Source: Streptomyces griseoluteus (GTDB lineage: Bacteria; Actinomycetota; Actinomycetes; Streptomycetales; Streptomycetaceae). Taken from it: a stretch of 64,000 bases of DNA. The stretch is taken from NCBI RefSeq assembly GCF_004784465.1, contig NZ_SRRU01000010.1:124001-188000 (forward strand), in the 5' to 3' direction. Made by a program: the position numbers and the translations under genes. The notes beneath the pieces are model-generated. The model had not been told where the DNA came from. It made no database searches and saw nothing but the letters and a program-made list of their open reading frames with translations. Of the stretch, positions 41,972 through 49,907 are shown one piece after another. How positions within the stretch are numbered: the stretch's first letter is position 1; the number at the start of each line of letters is the position of its first letter.

Positions 41972-43096
41972 GTGAACAGGACGAGGAGCAATCCGGCGGG
42001 GGCGAATCTGCTCGCGGTGCGGTCGCACAACACCGCACTCGTGCTCGATCTGCTGCGCGGCGCCGGGGCGGAGGGCATCAGCAGGCTGGAACTCGCCGAG
42101 CGCACGGGGCTCACCCCGCAGGCCGTCAGCAAAATCACCGCGCGGCTGCGGGAGGACGGCTTCGCCGCCGAGGCCGGACGCCGGGCCTCCACCGGTGGCA
42201 AGCCGCGCACCGTGCTGCGCCTGGTCCCCGAGGCCGGGCACGCGGTGGGCGTGCACCTGGACCGGGACGAGCTGCGGGTGGTGCTGCTCGATCTCAACGG
42301 CACCGTGGTGGGCGAGCGGCGCGGTGACACCGGCCTCGGCGGCGGGGCGGAGACGGTGCTCGCGCTGGTCGTGGACGAGGTGACGGCGCTGGTCACCGAG
42401 GTGCTGGGCGGCGAGGGGCTCGCGGACGCCGGGACGCTGCTCGGGGTCGGGGTCGCGCTGCCCGGCCCGCTGGACCACGTCGGCGGGGTGCTGCACCGGG
42501 TGACCGGGTTCCCGGAGTGGGAGGGGTTCGCGCTGCGGGACGCGCTCGCCGGGCGGCTCGGGGTGCCGGTGGTGGTCGACAAGGACACCAACGCGGCGGC
42601 GCTCGGTCTTGCGGCGGGGGGCGAGGGCGGGTCGTTCGCCTACCTGCACCTCGGTACGGGCCTCGGCGCGGGCCTGGTGATCGGCGGGAGCGTGCACCGG
42701 GGGGCGCATACCGGGGCCGGTGAGTTCGGGCACCAGGTGATCCAGCTCGACGGGCCGCCGTGCGAGTGCGGGGACCGGGGATGCCTGGAGGCGCTGTGCC
42801 TGGCGGCTGTCGGGCGCGGCGAGACGGGGGAAGCGGCGCGCGTGCTCGGGGTGGGGGCCGGGAATCTCGCCGGGCTGCTGGACATCGACCGGGTGCTGCT
42901 CGGCGGGCGGACGGTCGCCGCGGCGCCGGGGGAGTACGTCGAGGGGGTCGCCGGGATACTCGCGGCGCGGGCCCGGCGCGAGGGGATGCTCGGGGACGCG
43001 GTGCCGGTACGGCTGGCGCCGGGCGGGGAGCGGGTGGTGGCCGTGGGGGCGGGGCAGTTGCTGCTGGCGCCGGTGTTCGGGCGGGCTGGGGGATAG
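41972..43096 (+). CDS. ROK-family transcriptional regulator
   Basis: This is a 374-aa repressor with an N-terminal winged helix (GISRLELAERTGLTPQAVSK, ITARLREDGFAAEAGRRAST) and a sugar-kinase-like ROK domain. The HTGAGEFGHQ and CECGDRGCLEALC segments carry the ROK zinc motif (His and three Cys), and DKDTNAAALG and GTGLGAGLVI match the kinase fold. The start is GTG 41972 with GGGGAGA nearby. It is divergent from the Gfo/Idh/UPF0303 operon with a strong palindrome between, so it probably represses that operon and itself until a sugar ligand binds. Confidence 0.92.
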   Translation: MNRTRSNPAGANLLAVRSHNTALVLDLLRGAGAEGISRLELAERTGLTPQAVSKITARLREDGFAAEAGRRASTGGKPRTVLRLVPEAGHAVGVHLDRDELRVVLLDLNGTVVGERRGDTGLGGGAETVLALVVDEVTALVTEVLGGEGLADAGTLLGVGVALPGPLDHVGGVLHRVTGFPEWEGFALRDALAGRLGVPVVVDKDTNAAALGLAAGGEGGSFAYLHLGTGLGAGLVIGGSVHRGAHTGAGEFGHQVIQLDGPPCECGDRGCLEALCLAAVGRGETGEAARVLGVGAGNLAGLLDIDRVLLGGRTVAAAPGEYVEGVAGILAARARREGMLGDAVPVRLAPGGERVVAVGAGQLLLAPVFGRAGG

Positions 43097-43282
43097 GGGC
43101 CGGCTTCCGGGTCAGGCCGGCTCCGGGCCGCGGCGCCTTCCGGACGGTCCGGGCGGGGGCTGGTGCGTGCGGGCGCGAGCCTGCCGGTTGGCTCAGCGTG
43201 GGTCCACCGATCGGGCGGAGCTGGGGGTGGGGCCGGAGTGGCGCGTGGGTCGGGGACGGGGGCCCGGCATGTTCATGTGTTC

Positions 43283-44578
43283 ATGCGATTGTCCTCGGCC
43301 CTGTCGTTGTCCCTGCCCCGCTGCTCCACGTGCGCCTCCGTGCCCGCCTCGCTCTGTCTGGTCGCGGTCACCGCGCTCGCTCCCGTGCCGTCCGCGGCAG
43401 CCGTCGCGCCCTGTGCGGCGGGGGACGACGGGTCCTTCCCGCTCGGCACCCGCATCCACGGCGGCCCCGACACCTACCGGGCCGGTGGGGCGCCCGGCAC
43501 CTGGTACATCGACCTCGTCAACACCGGGGCGCAGACGTGCGCGGGTGTCCATCCGGTGGTGGTCCTCGTCGACGACGAGCGTCTTCTGCGGCCGTCGCAG
43601 GCCAAACTCGATTTCTACGACGGACGCAGGCGGCGCCCCGTCCGGCTGGAGAGCACCGATCACCAGGAGCTGGTCGGCGTGGTCGGGGCCGACGGTTTCG
43701 CCGGGTACACCGTGGCCCCCGGCAAGACGGTCACCGTCAGGCTCCGCCTGATGATCACCTCCGAGGCGTACGCCGACCACGTCACCGTCAAGGCCGCGCT
43801 GGTCCAGCGGCGGGGGCAGGACGGGGAGTGGGTGGGGGAGTCCGAGGACTACGTCTTCGACATCGACGGCGAGGAGCCGGACCCTGCCCGCACGAAGGGC
43901 TCCGCCCCGCCGACCCGCCCGAGCCGGCCCACCGGTCCGACAGCCACGGACGCGGCGGGCCGCCCGGTGGGTACCCAGGACCCCGCTCGTCCGACGGGCA
44001 CCGACGAAGCCGGTCGCCCAGTGGGCACCGAGGACCCCGCTCGCCCCGTGGGTACCGACGAAGCCGGTCGCCCGGTGGGTACCGATGAAGCCGGTCGCCC
44101 GGTGGGTACCGAGAACCCCGCTCGTCCGACGGGCACCGACAAAGCCGGACGCCCGGTGGGTACCGACGAAGGCGGTCGTCCGGTGGGCACTGATGAATCC
44201 GGCCGCGCGGGGGACACCGAGGCGCCCGGCCGGCCGGTGAGCACCGACGAACCCGGCGAGACCCCCGACCCGACAGACCCCGACAGCATCCCGGTCAGCC
44301 CCTCCCGAGCTCCCGACACCACGGAGGCAGGCGTCACCCCGGCCCCCGAAGACCCCTACGCCCCGGACACCCCCGCCCCCGCCGACCCCTCCCCGCCCGC
44401 CTCGTACGACGCCGAGAACCCGGACGACCCCGACGACCCAGAGGACCCCGACGACCCCGACCTCCCCGAACTCGCCCACACCGGCAGCCCTCTTCCCCGA
44501 GCCCTGCTCGCAGCCGTGGCCGCCCTCCTCATCCTCCTGGGCGCCACCGCGCTGGCCCTGACCCGCAAACGCCGGTGA
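43283..44578 (+). CDS. LAxTG cell-wall-anchored repeat protein
   Basis: This 431-aa secreted surface protein has a signal peptide in the first ~38 residues (LCLVAVTALAPVPSAAA) and an N-terminal beta-sandwich domain to about residue 200. A 9-residue repeat follows (GTDEAGRPV, GTEDPARPV, GTDKAGRPV and variants, about ten units), then a Pro/Asp-rich stalk. The sorting signal is LAHTG from residue 397, followed by a hydrophobic helix and RKRR. LAxTG is the class E sortase motif in Streptomyces. The start is uncertain, as no strong ribosome site is visible. Confidence 0.85.
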   Translation: MRLSSALSLSLPRCSTCASVPASLCLVAVTALAPVPSAAAVAPCAAGDDGSFPLGTRIHGGPDTYRAGGAPGTWYIDLVNTGAQTCAGVHPVVVLVDDERLLRPSQAKLDFYDGRRRRPVRLESTDHQELVGVVGADGFAGYTVAPGKTVTVRLRLMITSEAYADHVTVKAALVQRRGQDGEWVGESEDYVFDIDGEEPDPARTKGSAPPTRPSRPTGPTATDAAGRPVGTQDPARPTGTDEAGRPVGTEDPARPVGTDEAGRPVGTDEAGRPVGTENPARPTGTDKAGRPVGTDEGGRPVGTDESGRAGDTEAPGRPVSTDEPGETPDPTDPDSIPVSPSRAPDTTEAGVTPAPEDPYAPDTPAPADPSPPASYDAENPDDPDDPEDPDDPDLPELAHTGSPLPRALLAAVAALLILLGATALALTRKRR

Positions 44579-44704
44579 CGCCTGCCGCCGCCCCCCCGAG
44601 CCCTCCACCTCGCCCGACACCCCGTCCCCCGCCCCCGCAACCCCTCCCGCCTCACTACCCTGGACCTCTCAGCCGTCGGCAGACACTCGCTGGAGGACGT
44701 ACGC

Positions 44705-45484
44705 ATGGCAGACCGCAGGCCCATCGAGTCATGGCTCACCGACATGGACGGCGTTCTGATCCATGAGGGAGTGCCCATTCCGGGCGCCGACGCGTTCCTG
44801 AAGAAGCTCCGGGAGGCCGAGCGGCCGTTCCTGGTGCTGACGAACAACTCCATCTACACGGCCAGGGACCTGCACGCCCGGCTGAAGCGGCTGGGCCTCG
44901 ACGTGCCGGTGGAGAACATCTGGACGTCCGCGATGGCCACCGCCCAGTTCGTGAACGAGCAGCGGCCCGGCGGCAGCGCGTACGTCATCGGTGAGGCCGG
45001 GCTGACCACCGCGCTGCACGACGTCGGCTACATCCTCACCGACCACGATCCGGACTTCGTGATCCTGGGGGAGACCCGGACGTACAGCTTCGAGGCCATG
45101 ACCAAGGCGGTCCGGCTGATCAACAACGGCGCGAGGTTCATCGCCACCAACCCGGACAACGTCGGCCCCTCCACCGAGGGCGCGCTGCCCGCCACCGGCT
45201 CGGTCGCCGCGCTGATCACCGCCGCGACGAAGAAGAAGCCGTACTTCATCGGCAAGCCCAACCCGCTGATGATGCGGGCCGGCCTCAATGTGCTCGGCGC
45301 CCACTCCGAGACCTCCGCGATGATCGGTGACCGCATGGACACCGACGTACTCGCGGGACTGGAGGCCGGCATGCGGACCTTCCTGGTGCTCACCGGCGTC
45401 ACCCAGGCGGCCGAGATCGACCGCTACCCGTTCCGCCCGTCCAAGGTCGTCGACTCCATCGCGGACCTCGTGGACCTCGTCTGA
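44705..45484 (+). CDS. HAD-IIA family hydrolase (NagD-like phosphatase)
   Basis: This 259-aa cytoplasmic phosphatase of the HAD superfamily, class IIA, has the nucleophile Asp in WLTDMDGVLIHEG, LVLTNNSIYTARDLHARLKR as motif II, KKPYFIGKPNPLMMRAGLNV with the motif III Lys and MIGDRMDTDVLAGLEAGMRT as motif IV. The cap domain lies between motifs II and III. Ribonucleotide or glycolytic phosphates are common substrates in the family; the substrate here is not known. GGAGG precedes the ATG. Confidence 0.94.
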   Translation: MADRRPIESWLTDMDGVLIHEGVPIPGADAFLKKLREAERPFLVLTNNSIYTARDLHARLKRLGLDVPVENIWTSAMATAQFVNEQRPGGSAYVIGEAGLTTALHDVGYILTDHDPDFVILGETRTYSFEAMTKAVRLINNGARFIATNPDNVGPSTEGALPATGSVAALITAATKKKPYFIGKPNPLMMRAGLNVLGAHSETSAMIGDRMDTDVLAGLEAGMRTFLVLTGVTQAAEIDRYPFRPSKVVDSIADLVDLV

Positions 45485-45601
45485 GCCGGGACGATACCGA
45501 GCATCTCAAGCCCGGCCCCACCCGTACGGAGCAATCGGACGCCCTGTCCGGATGCGGGTGCGCACCGGACGGGGGAACCTCCCACTATCTGGAGGTTCAC
45601 G

Positions 45602-46201
45602 ATGGGCTCACTTCGCCTCACTCTCTGTTCCGGAATCATCGCCGCCACCGCGTTCACCCCGGCGGTCGCCCACGCGGCGGACGGCGGCGGCACGCACGGC
45701 GCCGGCGGGCTCACCGTGGCCCCGGCGGTCCCGCTGCCCGGCACCGACGTGTCGCTGCGGGTACGCGGCTGCACGGCCTCGCAGGGCACGGCGGTCTCCA
45801 GCGCGTTCGTCTCGGACGCCCGGCTGACCGGCGGCCAGGGCGACCTGTCCGGGGAGACCCGGGTGCGCACCTCCCTCAAGGCAGGTACGTACGACGTGCG
45901 GATCACCTGCGCCGACTATTCGTTCACCAGCAGGATCAGCGTCGACGCGGCCGGGCCGGGCACCCGTCCCGACGCCGACTCCGGCTCGGGACCGGTCACC
46001 GGCCTCTCCCCGGTCGCCCCGGTCCTCGCGGGGGGCGGCGGTACGGCCTCCGGGGCGGACACCAGCACCCTGTTCGCCACCGTGGCTCCCACCGGCTCAG
46101 GACCCGGCGCGGCTCAGGCACTGACCGGGCTGGCCCTCGCCGGCTGTACGGCGGTCACGGTCGGGGCGCTCCGGTCCCGCCGGAGCCGGAACGACGGCTG
46201 A
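45602..46201 (+). CDS. Secreted protein with C-terminal membrane anchor
   Basis: This 199-aa protein has a signal peptide (IIAATAFTPAVAHAA), a single beta-rich domain of about 90 residues with two cysteines (VRGCTASQGT, VRITCADYSF), a Gly/Ser/Thr-rich linker and a C-terminal hydrophobic segment (LTGLALAGCTAVTVGAL) followed by RSRRSR. No LPxTG or LAxTG motif is present. GGAGG lies eight bases before the ATG. It sits 12 bases before the class F sortase and probably shares its transcript. The domain resembles small actinobacterial surface proteins of unknown role. Confidence 0.8.
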   Translation: MGSLRLTLCSGIIAATAFTPAVAHAADGGGTHGAGGLTVAPAVPLPGTDVSLRVRGCTASQGTAVSSAFVSDARLTGGQGDLSGETRVRTSLKAGTYDVRITCADYSFTSRISVDAAGPGTRPDADSGSGPVTGLSPVAPVLAGGGGTASGADTSTLFATVAPTGSGPGAAQALTGLALAGCTAVTVGALRSRRSRNDG

Positions 46202-46213
46202 GCGGGCGCCGGG

Positions 46214-46867
46214 ATGGCCGAGGAGCAGGGACGCGCCACCGGCCGGATGGTCACGGCCGTGGCCTGGGCCGTGCTGCTGCTCGGACTCTGGCTCTGGGGC
46301 CGTGACGTGACCGGGCTGCCGCACAGCCCGGCCGGCACCACGCACGGTGACATCGCCGGACTCGACGGCATCACCCTGCCCGCCCCCGCGACCCCACTGC
46401 CCGACTCCGCCCCGCAGCGCGTCGACATCCCCCAACTCGCCATCCAGGCACCGGTGGTGAAGCGTGGGCTGGACAGCCGGGGCGGCATCGACCCGCCGCC
46501 CTTCGACCAGCCGGCGGTGGTCGGCTGGTACGGCGCCGGCACCGCACCCGGCGCGGACGGCACCGCGCTGCTGGTCGGCCACGTCGACACCAAGACCCGG
46601 CCCGCCGTCTTCTACCGGCTCAGTACCCTCGAACCCGGCGAGACCGTCCGGGTGGTCCGCGCGGACGGCAAGGTCGCCCGGTTCACCATCGACGACGTCG
46701 AGGTGCTCCCCGCCGATCACTTCGACGCCGCCCGCGCCTACGGCACCCGCCACCCCGGCCGCGCCGAACTCCGCCTGATCACCTGCGGCGGCACCTACGA
46801 CCGCACCACCCGCGCCTACACGGCCAATGTCGTCGTCTCCGCGTACCTCACCGGTACGGGGGCCTGA
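46214..46867 (+). CDS. Class F sortase
   Basis: This 217-aa membrane-anchored transpeptidase has an N-terminal helix (VTAVAWAVLLLGLWLWG). Its sortase domain has H123 in LLVGHVDT, the catalytic C191 in LRLITCGGTY and the Arg in DRTTRAYTANVVV. The TCGG context and short length are typical of actinobacterial class F. It lies 12 bases after the secreted-protein gene, which lacks a sorting motif. The LAHTG protein two genes upstream is a possible substrate, though LAxTG is usually assigned to class E. Confidence 0.9.
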   Translation: MAEEQGRATGRMVTAVAWAVLLLGLWLWGRDVTGLPHSPAGTTHGDIAGLDGITLPAPATPLPDSAPQRVDIPQLAIQAPVVKRGLDSRGGIDPPPFDQPAVVGWYGAGTAPGADGTALLVGHVDTKTRPAVFYRLSTLEPGETVRVVRADGKVARFTIDDVEVLPADHFDAARAYGTRHPGRAELRLITCGGTYDRTTRAYTANVVVSAYLTGTGA

Positions 46868-46973
46868 ACAGCCCTGGCAATCAAAGGCGGTGGCTTCCAC
46901 GTCTGGCCATGTCCGGCACGGCCGGTATGCCACGATTGGCCCTCCGGAGCGAATGCGCCCAGGGGGGAAACGC

Positions 46974-47960
46974 ATGGACGGGAAATGGGGGACCCGCGCG
47001 TCCGTGGTGCTGCTGGGGGCGGCACTGCTGACGGCCGGGTGTTCATCGGGGGACGGCGCCGGGGGAACGCCGGCCGGTAACCGGGGGCCGGGGAACCCCT
47101 ACTGGGTCAACCCCGACGGCAACGCCGCCCGCCAGGTCGCCGCCTACGAGAAGGCCGGCCGGAGGGCCGAGGCCGCGCGGATACGGCGGATCGCCGAGCA
47201 GCCGGTGGGGGAGTGGCTCGGCCCGGAGAACCCGGAGGGGGAGGCGCGCGGGTACACCGAGGCCGCCGCCAAGTCCGGCCGTACCGCCCTGCTGGTCCTC
47301 TACAACATCCCGCACCGCGACTGCGGCCAGTACTCGCAAGGGGGCGCGGCCGACGGGGCCGCGTACCGGGCCTGGGTCGACGGGGTCGTGCGCGGCATCG
47401 GCGACCGCGCCGCCACCGTCGTCCTCGAGCCCGACGCCCTGCTCCACCTGGTGGACGGCTGCACCCCGAAAAAGTTCCAGGAGGAGCGCTACGACCTCCT
47501 GCGGGGCGCGGTCACCAGACTCGCGGCCCTGAAGCACACCAGGGTCTACCTGGACGCGGGCAACGCGGGCTGGGGTCACCCCGGCCAGATCCACGCTCCG
47601 CTGAAGTCGGCGGGAGTGGAGGACGCCGACGGCTTCGCCGTCAACGTCTCCAACTTCTACTCCACCGCGGACTCCGTCACCTACGGCAAACGCCTCTCGG
47701 CCAAGGTGGGCGGCAAACACTTCGTCATCGACACCAGCCGCAACGGCAACGGCCCCTACACCCGGGGCGCCCCCGGGGAACGCTGGTGCAACCCACCGGG
47801 CCGGGCCCTGGGCGACCCCCCGACCACCAGGACAGCGGACCCCCTGGTCGACGCCTACCTGTGGGTCAAACGCCCGGGAGAGTCGGACGGCGAATGCCGA
47901 GGAGGCCCGAAGGCGGGAGCCTGGTGGCCGGAGTACGCCCTGAAGCTGACCGAGGACTAG
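46974..47960 (+). CDS. cslZ: Glycoside hydrolase family 6 lipoprotein (CslZ-type)
   Basis: This is an extracellular beta-1,4-glucan hydrolase of 328 aa with a lipoprotein signal ending in LLTAGC. GH6 landmarks are VLYNIPHRDCGQYSQGG with D116, VVLEPDALLHL with the catalytic acid D154, VYLDAGNAGWG, NVSNFYSTADSVTYG and VIDTSRNGNGP. AGGGGGG precedes the ATG at 46974. It converges on glxA with a 12-base gap and sits in the csl locus. In Streptomyces, CslZ is thought to trim the tip glycan made by CslA and oxidised by GlxA. Confidence 0.92.
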   Translation: MDGKWGTRASVVLLGAALLTAGCSSGDGAGGTPAGNRGPGNPYWVNPDGNAARQVAAYEKAGRRAEAARIRRIAEQPVGEWLGPENPEGEARGYTEAAAKSGRTALLVLYNIPHRDCGQYSQGGAADGAAYRAWVDGVVRGIGDRAATVVLEPDALLHLVDGCTPKKFQEERYDLLRGAVTRLAALKHTRVYLDAGNAGWGHPGQIHAPLKSAGVEDADGFAVNVSNFYSTADSVTYGKRLSAKVGGKHFVIDTSRNGNGPYTRGAPGERWCNPPGRALGDPPTTRTADPLVDAYLWVKRPGESDGECRGGPKAGAWWPEYALKLTED

Positions 47961-47972
47961 AGGACCAGGGGA

Positions 47973-49907
47973 CTACGGGACCCGCACCCACCGGGCCTTG
48001 GAAGGCGTCCCCTGGTCGTCGTCCACGAACAGCATGTACCACCCCGCCTGCACCAGATTCCGGTTGGCCGGCACCCGCACCGTCACCCGGTCCCCGGCCA
48101 CACTGAACCCCAACGCGATGGACCGCTGATCGACATCCGTCACATGTGTGGCCGCACTCGGCCGGATCAACCGCACCTTCCGGATGCTCGAAGCGTGCGG
48201 GGAGACGAACGTCCCCGACCCGCCCCGCACGATCCGCTCGGGCCCCGCGCCCAGCGACGGCCGCGATCCCCGGTACAGATAAGGCGGCGTATAGATCTCG
48301 ATCCGCTGCTCGAAGCTCCCCGGCCGGGTGTTCGCCCGGTCCCCGTACAGCGGGTCGGAGCCGAAGAACATCACCCGCCCGTCCGGCAGCAGGACGGAGC
48401 CGGAGTGATAGTCCCGTCCCACCAGCGGATCGGCGACCCGAGTGAAACGGCCGCTGTCCGGGTGGTAGATCCGCGCCTGGAGGATGTCCGAGTCACCCCG
48501 CCCCCGGTAGTCCTCCGAGCCCCCCGACACCAGCACGGTGTCGTCGGGCAGCACCGAGGCCTGGGGATACCGGGTCCCCTTCTCCAGTGAGGGCCCGTCC
48601 ACGAACCGTGGTTCGGGTGCCCCGAGGTCGATCAGCCGGGTCTTCCTGCTGGCCAGCGCGGACTCGCCCACCCCGCCCCCGCCGATCACCAGATACCGCT
48701 CGTCCTGCGCCGGAGGCAACAGCACGGTGCCGGAGGTCTCCAGCCGGTCGGGATCGCTCATCCCCGGCAGCTCGGTGAACCGATTCGTGCCCACGTCCCA
48801 GACGCCCGGCTTCCGGCCCACGTCGTCGGGCCCGTACCCCGCGTTGGAGCCCGAGTAGAAGACCTTGCCGTTCTGCATCAGGAACAGCGCCGGGTAGGTC
48901 GGGAACTGCCGGACTTTCGGCGTGTACGCCCACTTCTTCGTCGCCGGGTCGAACACCTCGTTCTTGCCCGGCACCAACTGCCCGATGTCGTCCAGCCCGG
49001 AGACGCTGAGGACCTTGCCGTCCGACAGCGTGGTGAGCGTCGGGTACCAGCGGGCCTCGTTCATCGGGTCGACCTTGATGTACCGCTCGGCCACCGGATC
49101 GAACTCGAAGGCGTCGCGGATGCCCTGGAAGTCCTTCTTGTCGAGCGCGAGCTTCTGCGCGATGCCGTACGTGTTGCGCGCCTCGGCGCCGGTGAGCCCG
49201 CGCACCCGGTAGTTGTCCTGGGTGCCGGTCTCGTACCTCGTGCCGCTGCGCTGGGCCTCGACGTAGATCCGGCCGAGGCCGGGGTCGTTGCGCAGGAAGC
49301 GGCCGGCGCGGTCGAAGACCTTGCTTGCGCGCGGGACGAGGACCGGGTCCTTGGAGACGAAGGTGCGGCCGTTGCTCCGCCCGGTGAACCGGGTGCCGGC
49401 GGGCAGTGTGACGGGGCGGTCCGGGTTCTCGTTGTGGACGATCATCAGGCCGCCCGCCTTGGTGACATCGCCCTTGAGCTTCTCGTACCGCTTGGTTCCG
49501 CCCGCGATCAGCAGACGGCCGTCGGCCAGTTGGGTGTGGCCGGTGCAGAAGAGGTCCTTGGGCGTGGGGATCTTCTTGACCGTGCCCCTGACCGGGTCCC
49601 AGAGCCGGGTGTCGAACTTCTTGGCGTCGAAGTTCTCCTGCTTGTTGCCCGACCCCGCCACCAGCAGCACCTTGCCGGTCCGCAGCAGCGCCGCGTGGAT
49701 GGTGTCCTGGCGGTACTCCTCGGGGAACTCCACGATCTCCCAGTGGCCGTTGGCGGCCTTGTACTCCGGCTTGTCGATCTCGTACTGGTGGTACCGCTCG
49801 GTGCCGAAGCGGTAGAGCCAGGGGCCGTTCATCCCGGCCAGCGCGAGGACCACCACGGCACCCGTCCCCAGTCGGCGGGCGCGGCGGCGGCCGGTGAGGT
49901 CCCTCAT
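47973..49907 (-). CDS. glxA: Copper radical oxidase GlxA
   Basis: GlxA is a membrane-anchored copper-radical oxidase that acts on the CslA-made glycan at hyphal tips. In 644 aa there is an N-terminal helix (LGTGAVVVLALAGMNGPWLY), a seven-bladed Kelch-like beta-propeller and a C-terminal DUF1929 sandwich. C121 in LFCTGHTQ and Y288 in ARWYPTLTT fit the cross-linked Cys-Tyr cofactor, with W287 beside it. VGRDYHSGSVLLPDGRV supplies the Tyr-His copper ligands. The ATG overlaps the cslA stop (ATGA), so the two are coupled. Confidence 0.95.
   Translation of the reverse strand: MRDLTGRRRARRLGTGAVVVLALAGMNGPWLYRFGTERYHQYEIDKPEYKAANGHWEIVEFPEEYRQDTIHAALLRTGKVLLVAGSGNKQENFDAKKFDTRLWDPVRGTVKKIPTPKDLFCTGHTQLADGRLLIAGGTKRYEKLKGDVTKAGGLMIVHNENPDRPVTLPAGTRFTGRSNGRTFVSKDPVLVPRASKVFDRAGRFLRNDPGLGRIYVEAQRSGTRYETGTQDNYRVRGLTGAEARNTYGIAQKLALDKKDFQGIRDAFEFDPVAERYIKVDPMNEARWYPTLTTLSDGKVLSVSGLDDIGQLVPGKNEVFDPATKKWAYTPKVRQFPTYPALFLMQNGKVFYSGSNAGYGPDDVGRKPGVWDVGTNRFTELPGMSDPDRLETSGTVLLPPAQDERYLVIGGGGVGESALASRKTRLIDLGAPEPRFVDGPSLEKGTRYPQASVLPDDTVLVSGGSEDYRGRGDSDILQARIYHPDSGRFTRVADPLVGRDYHSGSVLLPDGRVMFFGSDPLYGDRANTRPGSFEQRIEIYTPPYLYRGSRPSLGAGPERIVRGGSGTFVSPHASSIRKVRLIRPSAATHVTDVDQRSIALGFSVAGDRVTVRVPANRNLVQAGWYMLFVDDDQGTPSKARWVRVP

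Noticed and set aside
43913..44240. Regular 27-base periodic repeats, first considered as a CRISPR array
   Set aside because: There are no unique spacers. The period is a multiple of three and encodes GTDEAGRPV-type units in frame with a signal peptide and LAHTG sorting signal. No cas genes are present.
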